From assembly GCA_964647485.1 (NCBI GenBank), contig CAZYHV010000019.1:1-64000 (forward strand): a stretch of 64,000 nt of DNA, in the 5' to 3' direction. The notes below the pieces were generated by a model. The model was given only the letters and a program-made list of their open reading frames with translations, ran no database searches and was not told the origin of the DNA. The translations under genes were made by a program, and so were the position numbers. Positions 7,268-15,331 of this stretch are shown here, piece by piece. The first letter of the stretch is position 1; the number at the start of each line of letters is the position of its first letter. The DNA comes from FW021-bin31 sp964647485 (GTDB lineage Bacteria; Bacteroidota; Bacteroidia; Chitinophagales; Chitinophagaceae).

Positions 7268-8676
7268 TATTGAGCAGATCCAAATACATCAGATATAGAA
7301 CTATTCCGGCTTTCCTCGTCTATCCTTTCCATCTCTTGGTCAACATCACTCACTATCCCCAACATAGAGACTGCCTTTTTCTGGGACATGACAGGTTTGC
7401 CGCCGGTGGCAGTGATATAAGTATTTACGTCGTTCATTAGGTCATCAATCATATAAGGTGTTATCACCGGACGGATATTCATCTGTAAGGCTTCTTTCTT
7501 CCAACTCACGTTCATTTCTGCCAGATAAGAAGCAATAATCTTATTTCTTCGTTGTAGATAGGGGATAAATATTTCTTCCTTATCCTTGACCTTCAAATGA
7601 GCATCTAAGAATAACAACTTCAACGCAACCCCACTCACGTTGCTAATTCCTTTCACGTTTTGAAAAGAGATATCCGGTGTTTGGGTAAGAGAATAAGTCT
7701 GATTAATCAAAGTCTCTATTTCCAGTTTCACTGATTCCGGCGCATGCTCCCAACTTAGATATTTGGCATCGGACCCTTTTTCCCCTTCCAATACCTGCCC
7801 TCCATCACTTCTGTTGGGCATTCCTTTGAGCCTTCCGGTAAATAATAGCTTTGGTCCCGCATTATAATCATTAATCTCTGCGAAATTGGACAATAATTTA
7901 TTCAACCTTCTGATCAGAGGGATAACGTCTTCCACTTCTGTTTGCTCCTGCCGGGCATATACTATAGGTATCCTGTTAATTGGATTTTCTTCCGGATCTC
8001 CGGTCTGCCATCCTCCGCCTTTCACCTTTTCCCATATTTGTTTTTGTTCGTCCGTGAAGGTCTCGAAATAATCTGTTCGAGTGCCATCTGGTTGCTTAAT
8101 ATAATATTTCCTGCTGAAAGCAATCAAATCACCGGTCGAATCAAAAAGAGGAAAAAGCTCATCTCCATTCTTAGCAGAAAAAACAGATTTTCGTATTTTT
8201 CTGTTATATGGGAATCCATATCCGTTGAAACCTTCCGATTCAACTGTGTACCAATATTCAGCGACTTCCGTATTCTTGAAAACAGAGCGCGCCACCTCAC
8301 GATTAAGAGCAAATGAATAATTATCCGAAAGCACCTTTTTAACGGCTTTGGCAACAGCTTCTTTGGTATCTGTATCCGCGTCATAATCCAAGTCCACATC
8401 GTTCCCAAAAAGAAAAGAAACTGCTCGGTTTATTATCGTTTTCGGCAGAGATAGGGCAATCCGGTTCACTTCTTCTATTTTCGTTACCCGTTCAGGGCTT
8501 TCAGGATCATTCTTAATCTGCTTATCCGGCCTTTTACTTTTGTCGAAAACAGGATCCTCAAAGGGATTATATTTTTTATTAATTTCATCTGGATCCGGCG
8601 GCGTATCTGTTCTATTCGATAAGACACGAATAGCTTCATCCCCTTCTTTTCCTGCTAATATTTCTTCTATTTTCAT
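7267..8676 (-). CDS. Portal protein (SPP1 gp6-like)
   Basis: A 469-residue protein that forms the twelve-fold portal ring through which DNA is packaged and released. It opens with an acidic, Pro/Asp-rich lead (TDTPPDPDEINKKYNPFEDP), then NRIALSLPKTIINRAVSFLFG, typical of SPP1-type portals, and RIPIVYARQEQTEVEDVIPLIRRLNKLLSNFAE, which is the stem/crown helix region common to this family. A near-C-terminal ITATGGKPVMSQKKAVSMLGI block matches the family's end. It lies between large terminase and the MuF gene, each within 11 bases. Confidence is high from motif plus order. Confidence 0.88.
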   Translation of the reverse strand: MKIEEILAGKEGDEAIRVLSNRTDTPPDPDEINKKYNPFEDPVFDKSKRPDKQIKNDPESPERVTKIEEVNRIALSLPKTIINRAVSFLFGNDVDLDYDADTDTKEAVAKAVKKVLSDNYSFALNREVARSVFKNTEVAEYWYTVESEGFNGYGFPYNRKIRKSVFSAKNGDELFPLFDSTGDLIAFSRKYYIKQPDGTRTDYFETFTDEQKQIWEKVKGGGWQTGDPEENPINRIPIVYARQEQTEVEDVIPLIRRLNKLLSNFAEINDYNAGPKLLFTGRLKGMPNRSDGGQVLEGEKGSDAKYLSWEHAPESVKLEIETLINQTYSLTQTPDISFQNVKGISNVSGVALKLLFLDAHLKVKDKEEIFIPYLQRRNKIIASYLAEMNVSWKKEALQMNIRPVITPYMIDDLMNDVNTYITATGGKPVMSQKKAVSMLGIVSDVDQEMERIDEESRNSSISDVFGSAQ

Positions 8677-8686
8677 GACTGTTTAT

Positions 8687-10255
8687 TTAAAAAAATCTAC
8701 CAACGTTATCTATGTATGATTCCGTATTGACAGGGTAAAAAGTATTCGCCAAACTATCGGATTTGTCTGGGGAACGCTTGAGCCTTTCCTTAATTTTATC
8801 TTTAGGCTCTATAATAACCTTTCCATTACTTTTGAATTCCCACTTGATACTTGAAAGCTCTTCTTCCAGGTCGTCATCCGGTGGTAACATAGCATTACTA
8901 TTATTTGCAGGGTTCAGCCAATCCCTAACAGCCCAATACAGATACGCTCGCATGTTAACGAACTGATACTGCCCCGTAACATCTGATAGATCTTCGTCTT
9001 CTTTTTTCGCTGATTCGGAGAATTTACAAGAAACAGCACCTTCTACATTCTGCTCCTCTAATCTTGAAAAGACACCGGCACCCTCACCGATAGTATCTAT
9101 CATAGCCCAATGCTGCCCTTTGTGTGCATCTAATCTATTCAGTGTAATTCCAGCTACTTGCATGTGATTAGCCTTTCCGCCTGAATTGAGCAGGTATAGA
9201 TTATCAACATAATCTCCATAACGTGGACAGAAACAAGAGTTATCCCTTCCCATGCCGGCGACATCAACACCTAATCTTAAATCCTTTTCCTTAGCATTTG
9301 CAATATTCCATGGATTTTCTGCAAACCCTTTCCATCTTTCCATGGCCAGCTCAACCCATCTCGAAGGAATAAGAACGTCCTGTCCTTCCTTAGGGAAAAG
9401 CCCTAAAACCTTAATCCTGAAAGTATCATTAGGTCTATACCATCGACCTTCAAATTCAAAATCTCCTTCTCCTTCATTCACTTCATCCTCTCTAATCTGT
9501 TGGCACCAATTATCCACCTTGTCGGCTATCCATTCATAATCCACCTGTCCGGGGAATATAATTTCTTTTTCAACTACATTTTTTGCATTGAGGGAATTTA
9601 ACCGAAACTTATGCCAACGTTTCGACTGTTGCGAATGTGCGGCGTAGCCGGTTGTAACATTTGGATTGAATACAATTAAAATACGACTATTCCCTTGCAG
9701 GTTCCCTTCGATGGCATCCCATATCTTTTCGGGAATACCAGAAGCCTCCGTAACTACAAACATGGTATTAGCCGCATGAAATCCCGTCCATGCCTCTGTA
9801 TTATACTCATCTGCCTTAAATCCCGTCAAAAACCACTCTTCAAAACTGGTTCTAATATCGCTACCTGTCAATCTTCCGGGTAATTCAGGGCCTTGATTTT
9901 CGGTCAAGATACGATTGGCATTTTTGAAAATACGTGAAATTTCAGGAAACATAATGTTCTTCACCTGCCTTGAAGTCGGTGCCGTCATGGCAACTTTCGT
10001 ATTGGAAATCATTCTTCCATCCTGAAAACGAGGGGTGAGATACATAAAACACATAGCAGCCACTGCCGCTACATAGTCCTTCCCTCTGGATGTTCCCGAG
10101 GATACAGAGGTCATCTTATTATTTTGTACTGACCGAAGTATTGCCCGTTGCTCTTCGTCTAAATCCACACCAAGGACATGACGGGCGAACAGATTCCAGT
10201 CTGCACGCCATCTATTATAGGCATCATTGAATATTTTTAACTTTTTAGGATCCAT
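8687..10255 (-). CDS. Terminase large subunit
   Basis: A 522-residue packaging motor: ATPase domain with a Walker A-like SSGTSRGKD at residues 52-60, then a nuclease domain. The P-loop is the divergent SGxSRGKD type, seen in several Bacteroidota phage terminases rather than the classic GKS/T. The acidic strand FVVTEASGIPE marks the Walker B region. The nuclease part begins LRLGVDVAGMGRDNS, followed by AMIDTIGEGAGV and SPDKSDSLANTF, the three acidic motifs of a RNase H-like terminase nuclease. The start at 10255 gives MDPKKLKIFNDAYNRW. It is followed by portal 11 bases on. Confidence 0.9.
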   Translation of the reverse strand: MDPKKLKIFNDAYNRWRADWNLFARHVLGVDLDEEQRAILRSVQNNKMTSVSSGTSRGKDYVAAVAAMCFMYLTPRFQDGRMISNTKVAMTAPTSRQVKNIMFPEISRIFKNANRILTENQGPELPGRLTGSDIRTSFEEWFLTGFKADEYNTEAWTGFHAANTMFVVTEASGIPEKIWDAIEGNLQGNSRILIVFNPNVTTGYAAHSQQSKRWHKFRLNSLNAKNVVEKEIIFPGQVDYEWIADKVDNWCQQIREDEVNEGEGDFEFEGRWYRPNDTFRIKVLGLFPKEGQDVLIPSRWVELAMERWKGFAENPWNIANAKEKDLRLGVDVAGMGRDNSCFCPRYGDYVDNLYLLNSGGKANHMQVAGITLNRLDAHKGQHWAMIDTIGEGAGVFSRLEEQNVEGAVSCKFSESAKKEDEDLSDVTGQYQFVNMRAYLYWAVRDWLNPANNSNAMLPPDDDLEEELSSIKWEFKSNGKVIIEPKDKIKERLKRSPDKSDSLANTFYPVNTESYIDNVGRFF

Positions 10256-10298
10256 ATAGCAAATATAATATGTGGATCCGTTGGGTAAGCTGAAAGAG

Positions 10299-10562
10299 CT
10301 ATATCTTTTCCGCCATCAGTCGGAAATATTGATGTGATTTGTTGGAGCTTATAGAATGGACGTAATCGTTATATTGTTGGTGAGTTTCATGATATACCTC
10401 TATTTCATCACTGATAGAACTATAACGATAATGTGCCGCCTTTCTTGATGTACCTTGAATAGCGGCGATTAACGATAATGGAAAAGAATAGTAATCATGG
10501 AGGAATTTCACTTGGAATTTCACCCTTTTATCTTTGTTGTATGACGTTCTATTTTTTCGCAC
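10299..10562 (-). CDS. Hypothetical phage protein
   Basis: An 87-residue basic protein beginning with a GTG codon (MRKNRTSYNKDKRVKFQ). It contains SFPLSLIAAIQGTSRKAAHYRYSSISDEI, an HTH-like arrangement, and sits between the small-terminase cluster and the large terminase. A DNA-binding role in packaging is possible; the family is not recognised. Confidence 0.5.
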   Translation of the reverse strand: MRKNRTSYNKDKRVKFQVKFLHDYYSFPLSLIAAIQGTSRKAAHYRYSSISDEIEVYHETHQQYNDYVHSISSNKSHQYFRLMAEKI

Positions 10563-10578
10563 GTTGTTACAAATATAC

Positions 10579-10971
10579 TTAATTAATTACAAGTTCTTCT
10601 CCTGTAAGGGCAAAATAAAGGTTTTGAAGTTGGTGGACGTATTTAATCCTGTTAAATGCATTGTTGTATAGCGTAAACTCATCATTTTCATTCCATGTAG
10701 GAAATCTAATCCCATTTAATCTGTAAAAATTATCTTCTCCATTAGATTGCTCCACAAACCCAAACCTTCGCAGCCATTGTTCCGTTAAGGGAACTGGATC
10801 TACATCACTGGTCTCATGTATTTTCCCTTCACTATCTTCTATAAAGAACATACCAAATCGAAACTCCTTAAACGATCCAATATCTGGTGGGATAATAGCG
10901 ACTAAAGAACATACTTTGTCGGTGTATCTATTAATTACAAAATTATTAATTCGTACTTCATTTGCATCCAT
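10579..10971 (-). CDS. Hypothetical phage protein of a common Bacteroidota family
   Basis: A 130-residue protein with a layout seen repeatedly in Bacteroidota phages: an N-terminal strand (VRINNFVINRYTDKV), a VPLTEQWLRRFGFVEQS segment, a hydrophobic strand (YRLNGIRFPTW) and a final YVHQLQNLYFALTGEELVIN. The last motif is highly characteristic, but the family's role is unknown. It sits between the small terminase-like gene and the hypothetical gene at 10299. Confidence 0.65.
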   Translation of the reverse strand: MDANEVRINNFVINRYTDKVCSLVAIIPPDIGSFKEFRFGMFFIEDSEGKIHETSDVDPVPLTEQWLRRFGFVEQSNGEDNFYRLNGIRFPTWNENDEFTLYNNAFNRIKYVHQLQNLYFALTGEELVIN

Positions 10972-10976
10972 AGTAG

Positions 10977-11453
10977 CTAATTTTCATCCTCCGTTGCTTT
11001 CATTAAGAAATCTAAGAAAGGAGTATTTAGGCTTTCGCCTTTGGTTGTATGATCCATCTTAGTTGGAGCATAATCACCTTCAATCTTAGATATATAATCT
11101 AATGCTTTTATTCGTTCACTATCGGATGGATACACCCATGCCTTCCCCGCCTTTCTCGCCTTTCCTTTAGCTATATTACTCGCAGTATTTAGACGCTCCT
11201 CTCTAGTAATTATACCTTTTCTTAATCTTTCCTTCGCAGCTTTTGTTCTTTCTTTCTGGATTTCCGATTGTATTTTTTTCTGATTTTCATGGTATTGTCT
11301 TTTCGCAATACCCCAATAACGATCAAAAGAACGAACAGAAAGTTGCCATTTTTTGCCCAAATTCGACAATGCCTCCTTTCGGGATGATCCTTTTTCAACC
11401 TCCGATAAAACCATCTGAATTGCTTCATCTTTTCTCAAGCGCTTTTTAGCCAT
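10977..11453 (-). CDS. Terminase small subunit-like DNA-binding protein
   Basis: A 158-residue basic helical protein. Residues 8-48 (EAIQMVLSEVEKGSSRKEALSNLGKKWQLSVRSFDRYWG) read as a helix-turn-helix with a recruitment arm. The middle is a long Lys/Arg coil, and the C-terminal part (SERIKALDYISKIEGDYAPTK) recalls the end of small terminase subunits. Its place immediately before terminase-region genes and large terminase supports a packaging-site recognition role. It overlaps the GIY-YIG chimera upstream by 19 bases. An alternative is a split or reshuffled piece of one larger small-terminase gene. Confidence 0.6.
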   Translation of the reverse strand: MAKKRLRKDEAIQMVLSEVEKGSSRKEALSNLGKKWQLSVRSFDRYWGIAKRQYHENQKKIQSEIQKERTKAAKERLRKGIITREERLNTASNIAKGKARKAGKAWVYPSDSERIKALDYISKIEGDYAPTKMDHTTKGESLNTPFLDFLMKATEDEN

Positions 11454-12091
11454 ACCTCACCTCCGCGTTTAATAACTATGACATTTTTAGGTAATTCTCT
11501 TAAATCCCATATATCTCCTGTTTTAGAAATTCTTTTAAATTCATCAATCAACATTTTATATAACTGTATCTCTGTTTCGCTTCTATTCTTAATTCTCATC
11601 CATATATCGAATGGTATTATTTGTTTTAAACTGTGTCGAGCCCAAGCTTTATTAACTTCAATAGGGTTTTGACAACCTTCCATTATATTCGTCAATCCAT
11701 AATCCCTGAATTCTCGAATAAGCTCCCCTTCTTGTAAAAATGCATCCTCTTCCTTTAAGTCAATTCCAAAGTAGAAAATCTTAACAGTATTTCCAGATTC
11801 CAAAATAGAGCCGATTTCTTCTTTTTTTAGAGAATTGGACCCATTCCCATTTTTATAATCAGATTCATGACATAGAGCTCTCCTACCCTTACCTTTACCT
11901 ACGTAAAATATTCTATCATTCAGGGGATTAATCAAAAAATATACATAATAACCCTTTTTAGGTCGACCCATTAAATTACTTTTTGAATATCCCGCCCTTA
12001 TAGCCGCTTGCGTGGCATTCAAATCTATGAGATATTCATCACAGAAACGTTGCTGTTTTGGCGTTAATTTTTTTGTTTCTGACATAATCAA
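11435..12091 (-). CDS. Terminase-small-subunit HTH fused to GIY-YIG nuclease
   Basis: A 218-residue chimera. Residues 8-37 (KLTPKQQRFCDEYLIDLNAT, then QAAIRAGYSK) are the helix-turn-helix start of a Terminase_2-type small subunit. At residue 41 the reading frame continues straight into a GIY-YIG nuclease of the LEM-3-like type: GYYVYFLINP, FYVGKGKGRRALCHE, EGELIREFRDYGLTNIMEG, with the Tyr-Val-Tyr/Tyr-Val-Gly pair, the Arg after the Gly-Lys-Gly turn and a downstream Glu. The junction MGRPKKG would also be a possible nuclease start. Either a homing endonuclease invaded the small-terminase gene or a nuclease acquired its HTH. No splice signal is visible. Confidence 0.75.
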   Translation of the reverse strand: MIMSETKKLTPKQQRFCDEYLIDLNATQAAIRAGYSKSNLMGRPKKGYYVYFLINPLNDRIFYVGKGKGRRALCHESDYKNGNGSNSLKKEEIGSILESGNTVKIFYFGIDLKEEDAFLQEGELIREFRDYGLTNIMEGCQNPIEVNKAWARHSLKQIIPFDIWMRIKNRSETEIQLYKMLIDEFKRISKTGDIWDLRELPKNVIVIKRGGEVWLKSA

Positions 12092-12170
12092 CCTATTATA
12101 GATTGCCTTGATATGCTAAGGTACTAATATTTTTAGTATTTAGAAATAAAACCTATATATCATTCATAAA

Positions 12171-12193
12171 AAGCCCCACCAACGGGTGGGGCT
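12171..12193 (-). terminator. Intrinsic terminator after hicB
   Basis: Read on the minus strand: a perfect 9-bp GC-rich stem (AGCCCCACC / GGTGGGGCT, arms at 12185-12193 and 12172-12180) with a 4-base loop, followed by TTTTATG. It ends transcripts from hicA-hicB and separates them from the packaging genes to the left. Confidence 0.75.
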
Positions 12194-12222
12194 GTCAACA
12201 GATTAATTCAAAAGCGTATTAA

Positions 12223-12633
12223 TCAAATGAACGTTACCTGCTGAAGATCGTCTGCTAAATCATGTAATTTTTTCTCTATTTTTTCAGTAGTCTTCTGGGA
12301 TGGTTTTCTGTGTCCTGTTACGTAATGACTTAATTGCCCCTGATTGACACCGGTCAATCTTTCTAACCCGGCCAAAGACAAGACATCTCCATAATAGGAT
12401 AGAAAAGAAGCTACATCATAATGATATTCAAATTCGGCTTCTACAAATTTTCTATTCTCATCTTGATAAAACGATTTCATGCCTTCGTAAGCAGCTTCAA
12501 AATCTTCAATGGCTTCCGATGCTGTCTTTCCGGTTCCATGTATTCCATAATTCAGCGTATTGTCATCTAAATCTACATAAACGCTATAATCCCCGTTATT
12601 TGATCTTTCGATAAATGCTTTTAGTTTTTCCAT
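12223..12633 (-). CDS. hicB: HicB-type antitoxin with C-terminal HTH
   Basis: A 136-residue antitoxin. Residues 5-50 carry the HicB partial RNase H-like fold (FIERSNNGDYSVYVDLDD ... GIHGTGKTASEAIEDFEAAY), which blocks HicA. The C-terminal part (LERLTGVNQGQLSHYVTGHRKPSQKTTEKIE) is a Cro/XRE helix-turn-helix, so the protein also represses its own operon. It follows hicA by 22 bases, in the toxin-first order. A promoter-like TTTG-N20-TATCTTTG with an AT palindrome in the spacer lies upstream of hicA. In a prophage the pair would stabilise the lysogen or interfere with other phages. Confidence 0.85.
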   Translation of the reverse strand: MEKLKAFIERSNNGDYSVYVDLDDNTLNYGIHGTGKTASEAIEDFEAAYEGMKSFYQDENRKFVEAEFEYHYDVASFLSYYGDVLSLAGLERLTGVNQGQLSHYVTGHRKPSQKTTEKIEKKLHDLADDLQQVTFI

Positions 12634-12655
12634 ATCTTTTAGTTTTTAACCTGGA

Positions 12656-12847
12656 TTAAGACTTAACCCCAGCGTCTTTCAAAATACTTTTCAATGTCCC
12701 TTTGGCAACTTCTTGTTTTCTATGATTGCTCATTCGGAAGTATTTATCCGTTTTTGGGCTATACCAAAGTGGGTGCCCACTCATCATTCGTCCAGTATCT
12801 CTACATCCTCCTTTCTTTAGTTTTCGTTCTAATTCTGAATATTTCAT
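12656..12847 (-). CDS. hicA: HicA-type mRNA interferase toxin
   Basis: A 63-residue protein with the double-stranded RNA-binding-like HicA fold: MKYSELERKLKKGGC, the segment GHPLWYSPKTDK that carries the catalytic histidine, a MSNHRKQEVAKGTLKSILKDAGV ending that matches the family's PNH...GTLxxILKxAG signature. HicA cleaves mRNA; HicB neutralises it. Length is close to the family's usual 60-80 residues, so it looks intact. The pair lies between NinG and the packaging genes and has its own promoter and terminator, so it is an independent unit. Confidence 0.85.
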   Translation of the reverse strand: MKYSELERKLKKGGCRDTGRMMSGHPLWYSPKTDKYFRMSNHRKQEVAKGTLKSILKDAGVKS

Positions 12848-12870
12848 TTGTTCACTTGATTAATACAATA

Positions 12871-12902
12871 CAAAGATACGAATATTAATATCACTTACCA
12901 AA
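12871..12902 (-). promoter_or_regulatory. hicAB promoter
   Basis: On the minus strand: TTTG (12902-12899), 20 bases, then TATCTTTG (12878-12871), a full match to the Bacteroidota -33/-7 pattern, with the start of hicA 24 bases further. The spacer holds the perfect palindrome ATATTAATAT, a plausible HicB operator. Confidence 0.7.
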
Positions 12903-12917
12903 TATAATAGGTTCTTT

Positions 12918-13331
12918 TTATAACTTTTTGCATTTAGTTTTATACTGTTCAATAGTATAAACCAATCCTGCACGATCCCATTTGTGCGCTGTTCGTGAAA
13001 GACTTTCCAGTATTTCTACTCTCTCAACTCCAATTTTTTGAATGAGCCTTTTTCGATACTCAATCGGATTCCCGTGCTTGAATGAATTACAAGCACGGCA
13101 CTGGCCGTGCGCATTGTCTTCGTTGAACCGTAGCATACCTGAATAACCGACAGCAATATAATGTCCGCAGTCCATCTTATCCGTTGACTTGACCTTTCCG
13201 CAAGAAATGCAGGTAAAATAGTCTCCTTCGGAATCTCTTAATCTTATATACTTGTTGAAGTGTCTTTGTGCTATTTTTAGTAGTTGCGATATGCTTTTAT
13301 TCTTGTATTTTCTTATTGTTTTTGCGTTCAT
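12918..13331 (-). CDS. ninG: NinG-like recombination protein
   Basis: A 137-residue zinc-finger nuclease-like protein. It shows CISCGKVKSTDKMDCGHY, GYSGMLRFNEDNAHGQCRACN and HGNPIEYRKRLIQKIG, the Cys/His set of lambda NinG (Rap) family and its characteristic DCGHY and CNxxKxGN blocks. NinG acts in phage recombination, cleaving branched DNA. It stops 70 bases before the hicAB promoter region's gene. It shares one base with the upstream hypothetical gene. HNH-type nuclease is the alternative reading, but the NinG blocks are specific. Confidence 0.85.
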   Translation of the reverse strand: MNAKTIRKYKNKSISQLLKIAQRHFNKYIRLRDSEGDYFTCISCGKVKSTDKMDCGHYIAVGYSGMLRFNEDNAHGQCRACNSFKHGNPIEYRKRLIQKIGVERVEILESLSRTAHKWDRAGLVYTIEQYKTKCKKL

Positions 13332-13582
13332 TACAATTCCTTTAAAAAGTTATCAATACACTTATTCACGTTCTTTTTAGGATCATACCCGAAGGAGTGA
13401 GCCTTTATCTCCTTTAGCAGTTTTATCACGGCACTTTTTTGGATGTATACAAGGTCGGTTTTGTTGATCCTGTCGGCGCACCATGAGACATCATGATTAT
13501 CGTCAAAATTATTCCCTGATGCTTGCAGGTATATCTTTTCCGGTTGGTTTTTCATAGTTGTAATTTTATCCATCGTAGTCAT
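13331..13582 (-). CDS. Hypothetical phage protein
   Basis: An 83-residue protein with MKNQPEKIYLQASGNNF, a conserved pair (VSWCADRINKTDLVYIQKSAVIKLL) and a charged C-terminal helix. Short proteins of this kind with a WC...DLVYI segment are common in Bacteroidota phages; function unknown. It shares one base with ninG. Confidence 0.55.
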   Translation of the reverse strand: MTTMDKITTMKNQPEKIYLQASGNNFDDNHDVSWCADRINKTDLVYIQKSAVIKLLKEIKAHSFGYDPKKNVNKCIDNFLKEL

Positions 13583-13653
13583 AATAATTTAGTTTTGTTA
13601 TATGTCTAATATACGGAATATCATGGAAATATACAAATATAAGTAAGCATATT

Positions 13654-13923
13654 TCATGTATTCTTTTCATGTATATTCCCTGTTATTTCGTATTCAAAAT
13701 CTTTAATCTCTACACTTAAAGACGATGATAATGATTGGTCTTTGTGGAAAGACAAATCTAATATCCATTCTCCAAACTCTTCATCCCATAAACAGTAGTC
13801 TATCATGGTATCAATTCTAACAACATCTCCCTCATGTCTTTCAAATCCAAAGCAATCTTCCCAGTAATCATAATCCGGGAATGTCGTCTTATCGAATAGG
13901 TCTAATTGTACGTAGCTGTTCAT
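13654..13923 (-). CDS. Hypothetical acidic phage protein
   Basis: An 89-residue, strongly acidic protein with many aromatic residues (LFDKTTFPDYDYWEDCFGFERHEGDVVRIDTMIDYCLWDEEFGEW). No domain recognised. It ends just before an intergenic stretch (13583-13653) without other features. Confidence 0.5.
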   Translation of the reverse strand: MNSYVQLDLFDKTTFPDYDYWEDCFGFERHEGDVVRIDTMIDYCLWDEEFGEWILDLSFHKDQSLSSSLSVEIKDFEYEITGNIHEKNT

Positions 13924-13927
13924 AATG

Positions 13928-14359
13928 TTATTGTTTTAGTAGTTCAAGTTCATTCTCCATCTCCCTCAATTCTTCTTTGTACCTTTTCAACATTGCCTCT
14001 ACTTTTTTCCATCTTCCCGTGTCCTCTATTTTTTGGAATAAGTCTGTCCAATCGTTTTTTGCTCTTATCATATTTCTTTCAATTTTTCCAATGCTGCGTT
14101 TCTTTGCGGGTATTTTTCGTTTCAGCTTATTTAATCTTTCTTCTTTTGGAGGGGTGTAATCATAGCTCCCTGTATCAATTCTGACGTTATGCTTTGGATT
14201 ATTAATCTTATATAGTGCTGCTCTATACTCGAAATACCACTGCCATTTGAAGAACAAATCCGGTCTTAAATCATTTCTGTAATAGATACAGGGATTTCCT
14301 CCCATTCTTGCACCGGCTGTTATTTTAACAAACATTCTTTTGTCGGGAAGTTCGTACAT
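13928..14359 (-). CDS. Hypothetical phage protein
   Basis: A 143-residue protein; the N-terminal half is an alpha/beta segment (MFVKITAGARMGGNPCIYYR, YFEYRAALYKINNPKHNVRI), the C-terminal half a charged coiled coil (ERNMIRAKNDWTDLFQ ... ELREMENELELLKQ). No family recognised. It precedes the ASCH-like gene by three bases. Confidence 0.5.
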   Translation of the reverse strand: MYELPDKRMFVKITAGARMGGNPCIYYRNDLRPDLFFKWQWYFEYRAALYKINNPKHNVRIDTGSYDYTPPKEERLNKLKRKIPAKKRSIGKIERNMIRAKNDWTDLFQKIEDTGRWKKVEAMLKRYKEELREMENELELLKQ

Positions 14360-14362
14360 AGA

Positions 14363-14953
14363 TTAATATTTTAATTCTGTCCAATGCACTATAACGCCCT
14401 CAAAATCTTCGTTGAACCAGTCAAAGAAGGCTTTCATGGATGGGAAGCCGTCATTAATGGCTAACTGCTCCTCTTCTTTCCAATTTAGAATCTCCCCATC
14501 TATTTTAATTTTTCTTTCACGATACCCACCATCCCAAATTTCACTAAAAAAATTGTCAGGATTATCATATTTTATCTCAATTTCCTGCACCCCCGTACAG
14601 ATCAAAGTCGGAGCAAACTGGAATCTGTTTTTCGTCCCGTTGTTGATTATCGGATGTATTTTCATTCCCGGCTTCCATAAATGATGTGGATCATATTGAA
14701 TTACGTGAAGTTTGGGAGTTACTTCAAGATATTCCCCCGTTTTTTCTTGATATTCATCTCCATCAAAATACTTTCCCGATTTGTTATAGTACTTCTGGGA
14801 AAATCTTTCATATCCTAATTCGTAAGGAAATCCATCTTCATATTCTCCCGGTCTTGTTATCAATCCCTCCCAAAACTTTTCTACAAAGTAATTTGGTTGT
14901 CCTGCTAATTCGCCCATGCGCTCTGGCCATTTTGTACTGAAACTAAGATTCAT
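14363..14953 (-). CDS. ASCH/PUA-like phage protein
   Basis: A 196-residue protein. It opens NLSFSTKWPERMGELAGQPN, continues with PKLHVIQYDPHHLWKPGMKIHP (the KxHTIRxD...WKPGMxIH pattern of ASCH-like domains in Bacteroidota phages), and ends in AINDGFPSMKAFFDWFNEDF and EGVIVHWTELKY, another conserved block of that family. ASCH domains are PUA-related RNA-binding folds; why phages carry them is unknown. It overlaps the next gene upstream by 11 bases. Confidence 0.65.
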   Translation of the reverse strand: MNLSFSTKWPERMGELAGQPNYFVEKFWEGLITRPGEYEDGFPYELGYERFSQKYYNKSGKYFDGDEYQEKTGEYLEVTPKLHVIQYDPHHLWKPGMKIHPIINNGTKNRFQFAPTLICTGVQEIEIKYDNPDNFFSEIWDGGYRERKIKIDGEILNWKEEEQLAINDGFPSMKAFFDWFNEDFEGVIVHWTELKY

Positions 14954-15176
14954 GATTAATTATTTTTATTTCATAAGCAATAACACACACAAACTCTCTG
15001 TCCGTATGATTAATATCTACTTGGTTTTTTCTACAAATGGAAACTGACGTTATGGCCACATCTTCATCATGACTCATTTCTGACAACATCAATTTTATAG
15101 TGGATAAATTACCTTCTATCGTTCTTACGTGGGAAAAGACTTTTTCTTTCTGTTTTTTTCTGAATGATAAGTTCAT
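14943..15176 (-). CDS. Hypothetical phage protein
   Basis: A 77-residue protein (MNLSFRKKQKEKVFSHVRTIEG) with a beta-rich middle (VAITSVSICRKNQVDI) and C-terminal strand (REFVCVIAYEIKII). No domain recognised. The first four residues resemble those of the neighbouring ASCH-like gene; a chance similarity is possible. Confidence 0.45.
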   Translation of the reverse strand: MNLSFRKKQKEKVFSHVRTIEGNLSTIKLMLSEMSHDEDVAITSVSICRKNQVDINHTDREFVCVIAYEIKIINHES

Positions 15177-15185
15177 AGTTTTTTT

Positions 15186-15281
15186 TTATTTAAAAATTAG
15201 ATAAAACACCACGAACCATATCAATAGCCCTATGAAAGTGATCGTAGTGTATACAAGTCGTCTTAATTTTCTGTCATTCAT
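15186..15281 (-). CDS. 31-residue single-span membrane protein
   Basis: A short reading frame in a gap otherwise devoid of genes: MNDRKLRRLVYTTITF, then IGLLIWFVVFYLIFK and stop. A positively charged N-terminus (KLRR) followed by about 20 hydrophobic residues is a clean single transmembrane span. It sits between the lipoprotein gene and the 77-residue gene, on the same strand. Similar tiny membrane peptides are frequent in phage early regions; a role in superinfection exclusion or membrane signalling is possible but not shown. Confidence 0.5.
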   Translation of the reverse strand: MNDRKLRRLVYTTITFIGLLIWFVVFYLIFK

Positions 15282-15331
15282 AATTTTGGTTTTAGATGTG
15301 CTGATAACGAATTGCTACCAGCACAATAATT

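Noticed and set aside
9252..9883. Plus-strand frames opposite the large terminase
   Set aside because: They are antisense to a certain gene and lack features of their own.
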